Shown: positions 57,761 through 64,000 of the stretch, in pieces
Position numbering within the stretch: the first letter of the stretch is position 1
How the letters are laid out: every line of letters starts with the position of its first letter
Source of the DNA: Streptomyces sp. NBC_00249
GTDB lineage: Bacteria > Actinomycetota > Actinomycetes > Streptomycetales > Streptomycetaceae
Assembly: GCF_026342355.1 (NCBI RefSeq)
Contig: NZ_JAPEMV010000010.1
Span: forward strand, 248,001 to 312,000
Length of the DNA: 64,000 bases
Direction: 5' to 3'
The notes under the pieces: model-generated
What the model saw: the letters and a program-made list of their open reading frames with translations, nothing else
What the model was told of the DNA's origin: nothing
The model's database searches: none
Program-made: the position numbers and the translations under genes

Positions 57761-59725
57761 ATGCAGGCGGGGGAGCAGCTCGCAGGGCGGTACCGGCTCG
57801 ACGTGCGGCTCGGGCAGGGCGGGATCGGCGAGGTCTGGCGGGGGTTCGACGTCGAGCTCGGCCGGGCCGTGGCCGTGAAGGTGCTGCTGGAGTTCGACGC
57901 GTCGGAGGAGCTGCTGCGCCGGTTCCGCCGTGAGGCGGCGATCGGCGCACGGCTCCAGCACCCCGGGATCACCGTCGTCCACGACATCGGGCAGCACGAC
58001 AACCGGCTGTTCATCGTCATGGAGCTGCTGGAGGGCGAAGACCTCGCGCATCTCCTCGCCCGCTCCCCGCACGGCCTCCCGCAGGGCACCGCGCTCGGGC
58101 TCGCCCTCCAGGCGGCGGAGGCGCTGACGGCCGCGCACGCGCAGAAGGTGGTGCACCGGGACCTCAAGCCCGCGAACCTCTTCCTCCTCACCGACGGCGG
58201 CCGCCTGAAGATCTGCGACTTCGGCATAGCCCGCACCGCCGACTCCACCGGCGGACTGACCGTCACGGGCAGGGTGTTCGGGACCCCGTCCTACATGGCG
58301 CCCGAGCAGTGGCGCGGCGAACACGTCGACGCGCGGTGCGACCTGTACGCCCTGGGGTGCGTGCTGTTCGCCCTGCTGACGGGGGAGCCGCCGTTCCCCG
58401 GTGCCGAGCAGGCGGTGTGGGTGCTGATGCGGCGGCACCTGGACGAGACTCCCCCGGTGCTGGACGGCGTACCGCCCGCCCTCGCGGAGCTGGTGGCTTC
58501 GCTGCTGGCCAAGGACCCCGCCGCCCGCCCCGACGCCCCGGCCACCGCCGATCGCCTCCGTGCGCTGCTCGCCCCGGCCCCGGCGCCCGCGCCCCCGCCG
58601 CCCGTGCAGCCCGCGACGCTGACGGCCGTACCCACCCCCGTACGCCGCCCCGGCCCGAGCCGTCGTACGGTCCTGCTCGGCGGGCTCGGCGTCGTGGCCG
58701 CCGCGTCCGGGGGCGCGTACGCCGTCCAGCGGTTCAGCGGCGGGGGCGGGGAACGCCCGCCGTTCCGACTGCTGTCCGTCCTGAAGGGGCACACCGCCTC
58801 GGTGGAGTCCGTCGCCTTCAGCCCCGACGGCAAGACCCTCGCCAGCGCCGGCGGAGACCGCACGATCCGCCTCTGGAACGTCGCCGACGGAACCCCCACC
58901 GCCGCCCTCACGGCCGAGGACCCCATCCGGGCGATAGCGTTCCGCAGGGACGGGAAGACACTCGCGAGCTGCGGCCCGAACGCGCCCGTCCTGCTCTGGG
59001 ACGTCCCGAAGGGCTCGATCACCAAGACCCTCACGGAGCGCGGGGGGCAGATCCGGTCAGTGGCCTTCAGCCCCGACGGCGCCACCCTCGCCACCGCCGG
59101 GGAGGGCAAGGGCATCGTCCTGTGGAACGCCGCCTCCCACGTCTACTCGGCCAGCCTGGACGGGCACCCCAGCGGGGTGTCGTCGATGGCGTTCAGCCGC
59201 GACGGCGGGACCCTCGTCAGCGGGGGCAGCGACCGGACCGTCCGCGTCTGGGACATCGCCACCCGCTCCCCCGCCAGCAAGCACATCGTGATGCGCCTGC
59301 CCGGCGACGTCACCTCGGTGGCCTTCGCCCCCGACGGCAAGACCCTCGCCGGCGGCAGCCTCGGCACCGGCATGGGCGTCGGTACCGGTACCCACTACGC
59401 GGCCGGGGGCGCCGACACCAGCGCCCAGGGCGGGCCCGGCGGCGGCCAGGTCAGCCTGTGCGACCTGGCGACGGGAACCGTCACGGGCGCCATCACCGCG
59501 CTGGAGGCCAACGTCGCCTCGGTCGCCTTCAGGCCCGACGGGAAGCTGCTCGCGGTCGGCTGCTGGGACAACACCGTGCTGCTGCGCAACACCTCCGGCG
59601 GCTTCGGCACCACCCGCCTCACCGGACACACCAGCCCCGTGTGGTCGGTGGCGTTCAGCCCCGACGGCACGCTCCTGGCCAGCGCGAGCGGCGACGGAAC
59701 CGTCCGCTTGTGGAAGGCGTCCTGA
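57761..59725 (+). CDS. Ser/Thr protein kinase with C-terminal WD40 propeller
   Basis: The 654-residue protein has a PknB-type kinase domain (about 10-270): LGQGGIGEVWRG glycine loop, K40, H133-R-D-L-K-P-A-N catalytic loop and D154-F-G. A Pro/Ala linker and a membrane segment (about 303-323, VLLGGLGVVAAASGG) follow. The C-terminal half is seven WD40 repeats (about 338-654) with SVAFSPDGKTLASAGGDRT-like units, so a complete beta-propeller lies outside the membrane. The propeller may sense a ligand or assemble proteins. It lies 43 bp after DUF397 and may be co-transcribed with it. Confidence 0.9.
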   Translation: MQAGEQLAGRYRLDVRLGQGGIGEVWRGFDVELGRAVAVKVLLEFDASEELLRRFRREAAIGARLQHPGITVVHDIGQHDNRLFIVMELLEGEDLAHLLARSPHGLPQGTALGLALQAAEALTAAHAQKVVHRDLKPANLFLLTDGGRLKICDFGIARTADSTGGLTVTGRVFGTPSYMAPEQWRGEHVDARCDLYALGCVLFALLTGEPPFPGAEQAVWVLMRRHLDETPPVLDGVPPALAELVASLLAKDPAARPDAPATADRLRALLAPAPAPAPPPPVQPATLTAVPTPVRRPGPSRRTVLLGGLGVVAAASGGAYAVQRFSGGGGERPPFRLLSVLKGHTASVESVAFSPDGKTLASAGGDRTIRLWNVADGTPTAALTAEDPIRAIAFRRDGKTLASCGPNAPVLLWDVPKGSITKTLTERGGQIRSVAFSPDGATLATAGEGKGIVLWNAASHVYSASLDGHPSGVSSMAFSRDGGTLVSGGSDRTVRVWDIATRSPASKHIVMRLPGDVTSVAFAPDGKTLAGGSLGTGMGVGTGTHYAAGGADTSAQGGPGGGQVSLCDLATGTVTGAITALEANVASVAFRPDGKLLAVGCWDNTVLLRNTSGGFGTTRLTGHTSPVWSVAFSPDGTLLASASGDGTVRLWKAS

Positions 59726-59758
59726 CCTGCGGCACACCGAGGTGAGGACGAACACGGC

Positions 59759-60085
59759 ATGACGAGGCATCTGCGCGAGGACATCGACCTGCCCCAGGAC
59801 CGGGGCTGTCTGCGGTGGGTGCTCGGGGTGCCGCTCGTCCTGCTCTACCTGCCCGCCGCGTACCTCTGCTACATCGCCCTCGCCATGACCCCGGACGGGC
59901 CGCCCTCCCCCTACGACCCGGAGCGCGACACCATCCGGCTCACGGCCGGGATGAGCATCGGCCTGTGCCTCGTAGGGCTGTTGCTCACCGCCGTGCCCGT
60001 CTTCCATCGCACCATGGGCCGCTGGTGGTACGCGGGCCCCTTCCTCCTCGCGGCCATCGCGTACGTCCGCGCGCAGACGGCCTGA
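59759..60085 (+). CDS. small membrane protein of unknown function
   Basis: I do not recognise the family. The 108-residue protein has three hydrophobic segments (about 19-42, 64-82 and 88-104) with a polar loop (PDGPPSPYDPERDTIR) between the first two. It lies 33 bp after the kinase gene and could belong to the same transcript. A strong bidirectional hairpin follows. Confidence 0.65.
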   Translation: MTRHLREDIDLPQDRGCLRWVLGVPLVLLYLPAAYLCYIALAMTPDGPPSPYDPERDTIRLTAGMSIGLCLVGLLLTAVPVFHRTMGRWWYAGPFLLAAIAYVRAQTA

Positions 60086-60106
60086 ACCGCGACGGCCCGG
60101 GACGCA

Positions 60107-60142
60107 CCGCAGCCCCCGCCCGGACGGGGGCGGGGGCTGCGG
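60107..60142. terminator. bidirectional terminator
   Basis: A perfect 15 bp stem (CCGCAGCCCCCGCCC and complement) with a six-base loop lies between the membrane-protein gene and the convergent transporter gene. Confidence 0.85.
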
Positions 60143-60158
60143 AGTGCGGAGACGGGCG

Positions 60159-61481
60159 TCAGGCGGCGACGGCGACCGGGGTGCGGTCGGCGGCGGCCAG
60201 GTCGTCCAGCGGGGAGGACGAGGCGGTGGCGTAGGCCTCCTTGTCCAGGATCCCTTCCCGGGCGGCGACGATGACCGGGACGACGGCCTGGCCGGCCACG
60301 TTGGTGGCGGTGCGCATCATGTCCAGGATCGGGTCGATCGCCATCAGCAGGCCGACGCCGGCCAGCGGCAGGCCCAGCGTGGAGAGGGTCAGGGTCAGCA
60401 TGACGGTCGCGCCGGTCAGACCGGCCGTGGCGGCGGAGCCGACCACCGAGACGAACGCGATGAGCAGGTACTCCTTGATGCCCAGCTGCACGTCGAAGAT
60501 GTTCGCGATGAAGATCGCGGCGAGGGCCGGGTAGATCGCGGCGCAGCCGTCCATCTTGGTCGTGGCGCCGAACGGGACGGCGAAGGAGGCGTACTCCTTC
60601 GGGACGCCGAGGCGCTCGGTGACCTTCTGGGTGACCGGCATGGTGCCGACGGAGGAGCGGGAGACGAAGGCCAGCTGGATCGCGGGCCAGGCGCCCTTGA
60701 AGAACTGGACGGGGTTGACCTTGGCGACGGTGGCGAGCAGCAGCGGGTACACGCCGAACATCACCAGGGCGCAGCCGATGTAGATGTCGGCGGTGAAGGT
60801 GGCGTACTTGCCGATGAGGTCCCAGCCGTAGCTGGCGATGGCGGTGCCGATGAGGCCGACGGTGCCGATCGGGGCGAGGCGGATGACCCACCACAGGGCC
60901 TTCTGGAGGAGCTCCAGGACGGATTCGGCGAGGTTCAGGACGGGCTGGGCCTTGCTGCCGAGCTGGAGGGCGGCGATGCCCGCGACGGCGGCGAGGAAGA
61001 CGATCTGGAGCACGTTCAGCTCGGTGAACGGCGTGATGATGTCCTTCGGCACGATGCCGGTCAGGAAGTCGATCCAGGAGCCGTGCCGCTTGGGCTCCTT
61101 GCCGTCGGCCGGGGTGAGGCCGGTGCCGGAGCCCGGGTCGGTGAGCAGGCCGAGGGCGAGGCCGATGCCGACCGCGATCAGCGAGGTGATCATGAACCAG
61201 AGCAGCGTGCGCGAGGCCAGCCGGGCGGCGTTGTTCACCTTCCGGAGGTTGGTGATGGACACCAGGATCGCGAAGAACACGAGCGGGGCGACGGCCAGCT
61301 TGAGGAGCTGGATGAAGATGTCGCCGACCTGTTCGAGGGTGGTCTTGAGCCAGCTGATGTCCTGGCTGCGGGCGAGCCAGCCGAACAGGACGCCGAGCAC
61401 GAGACCGGTGACGATCTGGGCCCAGAACGGGAACTTGAGGGAGGCCTTGGCGGGGGCCTGGGCCTGGGGGGTCGCGGACAC
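60159..61481 (-). CDS. DAACS-family sodium/proton symporter (dicarboxylate, amino acid or cystine)
   Basis: The start is GTG at 61481, five bases after GGAGAG; the protein has 440 residues with about eight to ten membrane segments. The family motifs are SRSSVGTMPVTQKV (SSxxT-type hairpin), FAVPFGATTKMDGCAAIYPA and DMMRTATNVAGQAVVPVIVA. Family members import glutamate, dicarboxylates or cystine (TcyP). A leader peptide with four consecutive Cys codons (61630-61713) lies 148 bp upstream, which points to cysteine-responsive control and so to cystine or a related substrate. Confidence 0.9.
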   Translation of the reverse strand: MSATPQAQAPAKASLKFPFWAQIVTGLVLGVLFGWLARSQDISWLKTTLEQVGDIFIQLLKLAVAPLVFFAILVSITNLRKVNNAARLASRTLLWFMITSLIAVGIGLALGLLTDPGSGTGLTPADGKEPKRHGSWIDFLTGIVPKDIITPFTELNVLQIVFLAAVAGIAALQLGSKAQPVLNLAESVLELLQKALWWVIRLAPIGTVGLIGTAIASYGWDLIGKYATFTADIYIGCALVMFGVYPLLLATVAKVNPVQFFKGAWPAIQLAFVSRSSVGTMPVTQKVTERLGVPKEYASFAVPFGATTKMDGCAAIYPALAAIFIANIFDVQLGIKEYLLIAFVSVVGSAATAGLTGATVMLTLTLSTLGLPLAGVGLLMAIDPILDMMRTATNVAGQAVVPVIVAAREGILDKEAYATASSSPLDDLAAADRTPVAVAA

Positions 61482-61523
61482 GGACACTCTCCGGGGGTGA
61501 CGCACGGGTGTACGGCGGAAGGT

Positions 61524-61548
61524 TTCTGCAAAGGGCGTTCTGCAAAGG
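61524..61548. repeat. 11 bp direct repeat in the leader region
   Basis: TTCTGCAAAGG occurs at 61524-61534 and 61538-61548, between the poly-Cys leader and the transporter start. It may contribute to an RNA structure. Confidence 0.6.
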
Positions 61549-61560
61549 TGCGGTGCGGCA

Positions 61561-61602
61561 GCAGCCGGAAAGGGGCCGGGCCGGCCGGGGACCGCTGCTG
61601 TT
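61561..61602 (-). promoter_or_regulatory. candidate attenuator hairpin
   Basis: CAGCAGCGG and CCGGCTGCTG on the minus strand pair over nine to ten bases around a GC-rich loop. The hairpin lies between the leader-peptide stop and the transporter start, where a translation-coupled attenuator would be expected. Confidence 0.4.
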
Positions 61603-61629
61603 TCGGTTCAGCTCAACGCGGTGAGGTGA

Positions 61630-61713
61630 TCAGGCGCAACAGCAACAGGCCGCGGACACGCGGCGGCAGAGGTCGACGTGCAGGCGCTCCACGAGCGGGA
61701 GGCTCGCGGTCAT
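61630..61713 (-). CDS. poly-cysteine leader peptide upstream of DAACS transporter
   Basis: The 27-residue open frame reads MTASLPLVERLHVDLCRRV then SAACCCCA and stop, with four consecutive Cys codons just before the end. The LHVDLCRRxSA stretch matches the small conserved Streptomyces leader peptides found before sulfur- and amino-acid-related genes. Polycysteine short frames act as cysteine-responsive attenuators in mycobacteria: scarcity of charged tRNA-Cys stalls the ribosome and changes the RNA fold. The gene is too short for standard gene calling. Its role in controlling the transporter is inferred from this parallel. Confidence 0.75.
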   Translation of the reverse strand: MTASLPLVERLHVDLCRRVSAACCCCA

Positions 61714-61758
61714 CGGGTGCGCAACTGTGGTCAACATGTTGAACACGCTAACACTTCT

Positions 61759-61777
61759 CCTTTGAGAATCTCAAAGG
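61759..61777. promoter_or_regulatory. 19 bp palindrome and promoter of the leader-transporter unit
   Basis: CCTTTGAGAATCTCAAAGG is a perfect palindrome around one central base. On the minus strand it overlaps a TTGAGA box that lies 17 bp from TTAGCG, a plausible promoter for the leader peptide. A regulator bound here would block -35. Confidence 0.55.
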
Positions 61778-61905
61778 CATTCTTTGATCCAGAAGCATGC
61801 GCGACCCCGGCGACCTGCCTCCGAAAACGCCGAAGCCCCAGCGTGACCGGGGGTATTCCCGGCGCCGGGGCGGTTCGGTGTGTGAGGAAGCTAACCAGGC
61901 GGTGG

Positions 61906-62214
61906 TCAGGCCACGCGGGCGGAGTCGTCGGCCGCGTCCTCCTGGGAGCGGTTCGCGGCGAGCTTCTGCTTCGCACCCGCGACGCGTCCGGAGATCTGCT
62001 CGGACATCTGGTCGCGCTGCTTGCGCAGCAGGATGAAGGACAGCGGGGCGGACAGCACGAGCGCCAGCAGCACGACCCAGGCGCCGTTGGCGTCACCGAT
62101 CCCGGCGGGCACCCAGCGCAGCCGGACGAGCCCGGCGACGAGGACCAGGCATCCGACGAAGATGCCCAGGCGCATCGCGGTGTAGCGGATCGTCGCGCTC
62201 GGCTTGAGGGACAC
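61906..62214 (-). CDS. DUF4229 small membrane protein
   Basis: The 102-residue protein starts at GTG after AGAAGGGG. It begins MSLKPSATIRYTAMRLGIFVGC, has two membrane segments (about 17-35 and 46-63), and then the charged RKQRDQMSEQISGRVAGAKQKL. These are DUF4229 features; its role is unknown. A larger frame that fuses it to the next gene is not real, as that part is in the wrong frame for the GNAT gene. Confidence 0.85.
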   Translation of the reverse strand: MSLKPSATIRYTAMRLGIFVGCLVLVAGLVRLRWVPAGIGDANGAWVVLLALVLSAPLSFILLRKQRDQMSEQISGRVAGAKQKLAANRSQEDAADDSARVA

Positions 62215-62297
62215 GGTGACCCCTTCTCTCTCGTCGTCTACGGCGGCACGTGCCCCTCCAGTGAAGCACGCCGGACCCCGGCGGCGGCCCAGCGGGG

Positions 62298-62822
62298 TCA
62301 GTGCAGCGGCAGCAGCATCGTGATGTCGTCGCGGTCGTCGCCGGGGGCCACGCGGACGCCGTCGGGGACCCGGCCGACCTCCTTGTAGCCGCAGGAGGCG
62401 TAGAAGTCCTCCAGGCCCATGCCGCCCCGGCAGGAGAGCCGGATCGCCTCGACGCCGCCGATCGTGCGCGCGTGTTCGGCGGAGGCGGCCAGCAGCTCGC
62501 GGCCGTAGCCGCGGCCCTGGTGGCGGGGGTGGACCATCACGGTGTACAGCCAGATCCAGTGGGTCATCAGGCGGTGCTGGTTGAGCCCGAGGAAGGAGAC
62601 GGCGGCGAGGGCGCCCTCCTCGTCGCGGCCCATGAGGAGCCGCATCCGGCCGTCGGAGACCATGCCGACCTGTGTGAGGAGCTGCGGGCGGATGTCGTCC
62701 GGGACGACCGGCGGGACGAAGCCCACGGCGCCGCCGGCGTTGGTGACCTCCGTCCACAGGTCGAGGATCTCCTCGTACAGGGCCGGGCCGACCTTCGGGT
62801 CCATCACGAAAGTAAGGGTCAT
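62298..62822 (-). CDS. GNAT-family N-acetyltransferase
   Basis: The 174-residue protein has the acetyl-CoA site YTVMVHPRHQGRGYGRELLAASAEHA and the C-terminal GLEDFYASCGYKEVGRVPDGV. Early conserved stretches are DLWTEVTNAGGAVGFVPP and AVSFLGLNQHRLMTHWIWL. Its substrate is unknown. The ATG has a weak ribosome site. It is separated by 83 bp from the DUF4229 gene on the same strand. Confidence 0.88.
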   Translation of the reverse strand: MTLTFVMDPKVGPALYEEILDLWTEVTNAGGAVGFVPPVVPDDIRPQLLTQVGMVSDGRMRLLMGRDEEGALAAVSFLGLNQHRLMTHWIWLYTVMVHPRHQGRGYGRELLAASAEHARTIGGVEAIRLSCRGGMGLEDFYASCGYKEVGRVPDGVRVAPGDDRDDITMLLPLH

Positions 62823-62866
62823 AGCCGAAGAGTATCTATTACCTGCCCGGTGGCGCCAGCACGAGA

Positions 62867-62897
62867 ACGCCCCGGTCCGCGCTGCGGACCGGGGCGT
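62867..62897 (-). terminator. terminator of mqnE
   Basis: A perfect 14 bp stem (ACGCCCCGGTCCGC and complement) with a three-base loop starts 25 bp after the mqnE stop on the minus strand. Confidence 0.8.
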
Positions 62898-62921
62898 GCG
62901 TACGTCAGATGCCGCGGCGCG

Positions 62922-64000
62922 TCAGAGGCGCATCGCCTGCGGGGTCTCGCGCAGGTCCGCGTCCGGGCCGGGGTACTCGCGGATGATCTCGTAGCGCGTG
63001 TTGCGCTCGACCGGGCGGAAGCCCGCCTCGCGGATCAGCTCGAGCAGGTCCTCGCGGCCCAGCTTGTTCGGGGTGCCGTAGTTGTCGGCGTCGTGCGTGA
63101 TCTTGTACTCGACCACCGAGCCGTCCATGTCGTCCGCGCCGTGCTGCAGCGCGAGCTGGGCGGTCTGCACGCCGTGCATCACCCAGAAGACCTTGACGTG
63201 CGGCACGTTGTCGAACAGGAGGCGCGAGACCGCGAAGGTCTTCAGCGCCTCGGCGCCGGTGGCCATCGTCGTCCGCGCCTGGAGCTTGTTGCGGACCTTG
63301 CCGTCCTTCATGTCCACGAAGTCGTGCTGGTAGCGCAGCGGGATGAAGACCTGGAAACCGCCGGTCTCGTCCTGGAGCTCGCGCAGCCGCAGCACGTGGT
63401 CCACGCGGTGGCGCGGCTCCTCGATGTGCCCGTAGAGCATCGTCGCCGGGGTCTTGAGACCCTTCTCGTGCGCCAGACGGTGGATGCGCGACCAGTCTTC
63501 CCAGTGGGTGCGGTGGTCGACGATGTGCTGGCGGACCTCCCAGTCGAAGATCTCCGCGCCGCCGCCGGTGAGCGACTCGAGGCCGGCCTCGATCAGCTCG
63601 TCCAGGATCTCGGACGCCGAGAGACCGGAGATCGTCTCGAAGTGGTGGATCTCGGTGGCGGTGAACGCCTTCAGCGAGACGCTCGGCAGCGCCTCCTTCA
63701 GGGCGGAGAGCGAGCGCGGGTAGTACCGCCACGGCAGGGTGGGGTGCAGGCCGTTGACGATGTGCAGCTCGGTGAGGTTCTCGTTCTCCATGGCCTTGGC
63801 CAGGCGGACGGCTTCCTCGATGCGCATCGTGTACGCGTCCTTCTCGCCCGGCTTGCGCTGGAAGGAGCAGTACGCACAGGAGGCGGTGCACACGTTGGTC
63901 ATGTTGAGGTGACGGTTGACGTTGAAGTGGACGACGTCGCCGTTCTTGCGCGTGCGCACCTCGTGGGCGAGGCCGCCCAGCCACGCCAGGTCGTCCGACT
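62922..64000 (-). CDS. mqnE: aminofutalosine synthase MqnE (5' end outside the window)
   Basis: The frame is open to the window edge, so the N-terminus is missing; at least 359 residues are present. It is a radical SAM enzyme with CTASCAYC (C-x3-C-x2-C) near the visible start. LTELHIVNGLHPTLPWRYYP, the TGGGAEIFDWEVRQ segment and the C-terminal YGTPNKLGREDLLELIREAGFRPVERNTRYE are typical of MqnE. It builds aminodeoxyfutalosine from SAM and 3-[(1-carboxyvinyl)oxy]benzoate in the futalosine route to menaquinone, the quinone of Streptomyces. Confidence 0.95.
   Translation of the reverse strand, partial: SDDLAWLGGLAHEVRTRKNGDVVHFNVNRHLNMTNVCTASCAYCSFQRKPGEKDAYTMRIEEAVRLAKAMENENLTELHIVNGLHPTLPWRYYPRSLSALKEALPSVSLKAFTATEIHHFETISGLSASEILDELIEAGLESLTGGGAEIFDWEVRQHIVDHRTHWEDWSRIHRLAHEKGLKTPATMLYGHIEEPRHRVDHVLRLRELQDETGGFQVFIPLRYQHDFVDMKDGKVRNKLQARTTMATGAEALKTFAVSRLLFDNVPHVKVFWVMHGVQTAQLALQHGADDMDGSVVEYKITHDADNYGTPNKLGREDLLELIREAGFRPVERNTRYEIIREYPGPDADLRETPQAMRL

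Noticed and set aside
61906-62757. Fusion of DUF4229 with an upstream 180-residue stretch
   Set aside because: The upstream part is an out-of-frame shadow of the GNAT gene; a GTG with AGAAGGGG gives the normal DUF4229 length.
1-64000. Secondary-metabolite biosynthetic cluster
   Set aside because: The two acyl-CoA synthetases and isolated transporters are scattered, with no synthase or carrier protein genes.

Overview
The window is from a Streptomyces chromosome. Base composition is very high in GC with GC-rich third codon positions. Marker families seen are chaplins, rodlins, an HrdD-type sigma factor, XRE/DUF397 regulator pairs, class F sortase, collagen-like and GPP34 proteins, and the futalosine menaquinone pathway. 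I cannot name the species. There is no complete prophage, CRISPR array, rRNA operon or large biosynthetic cluster.

Region by region. 1-4.8 kb is an aerial-surface cluster: three short chaplins, one long sortase-type chaplin, two rodlins and two secreted proteins of unknown role, most transcripts closed by strong hairpins. 4.8-14.3 kb is mostly housekeeping: VKOR, a DUF6227-like protein, a DeoR-FruK operon without its fructose PTS gene, an MFS pump with a divergent WYL regulator, hrdD with a sigma-R type promoter, a GNAT enzyme, an Uma2 protein and a DODA-type dioxygenase. 14.4-19.1 kb has a TetR-MFS pair, a secreted M6 protease, a RidA protein and tRNA-Arg(CCT). 19.2-22.8 kb, just downstream of that tRNA, holds three co-oriented genes I cannot place in a known system: a 116-residue protein, a DUF3800-like nuclease-fold protein and a 754-residue protein with a weak ParB-like motif. 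This is the best candidate for an undescribed system here.

22.8-31.4 kb carries a lipobox-bearing class F sortase, a large membrane protein, a D-Ala-D-Ala carboxypeptidase with seven cytoplasmic repeats, GPP34, and an XRE plus DUF397 pair. 31.5-47 kb mixes an aminotransferase, two acyl-CoA synthetases, AraC-type regulators, secreted hydrolases, and a Tat-type CxKC-repeat protein bracketed by two nearly identical inverted copies of a 154 bp palindromic element. 47-54 kb has a GntR operon, a SMI1-like protein, a truncated AraC gene next to DUF2000, an AhpD-like protein with a Crp-type site, and a collagen-like protein. 54.4-57.7 kb holds two further inverted-repeat elements, one inside a coding sequence, then an ATPase / XRE / DUF397 triad followed by a WD40-type Ser/Thr kinase. 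60-64 kb ends with a DAACS transporter preceded by a poly-cysteine leader peptide, DUF4229, a GNAT and the 3' part of mqnE.

Two themes recur: morphological surface proteins and their regulators, and small palindromic repeat elements that have reshaped coding and intergenic DNA.
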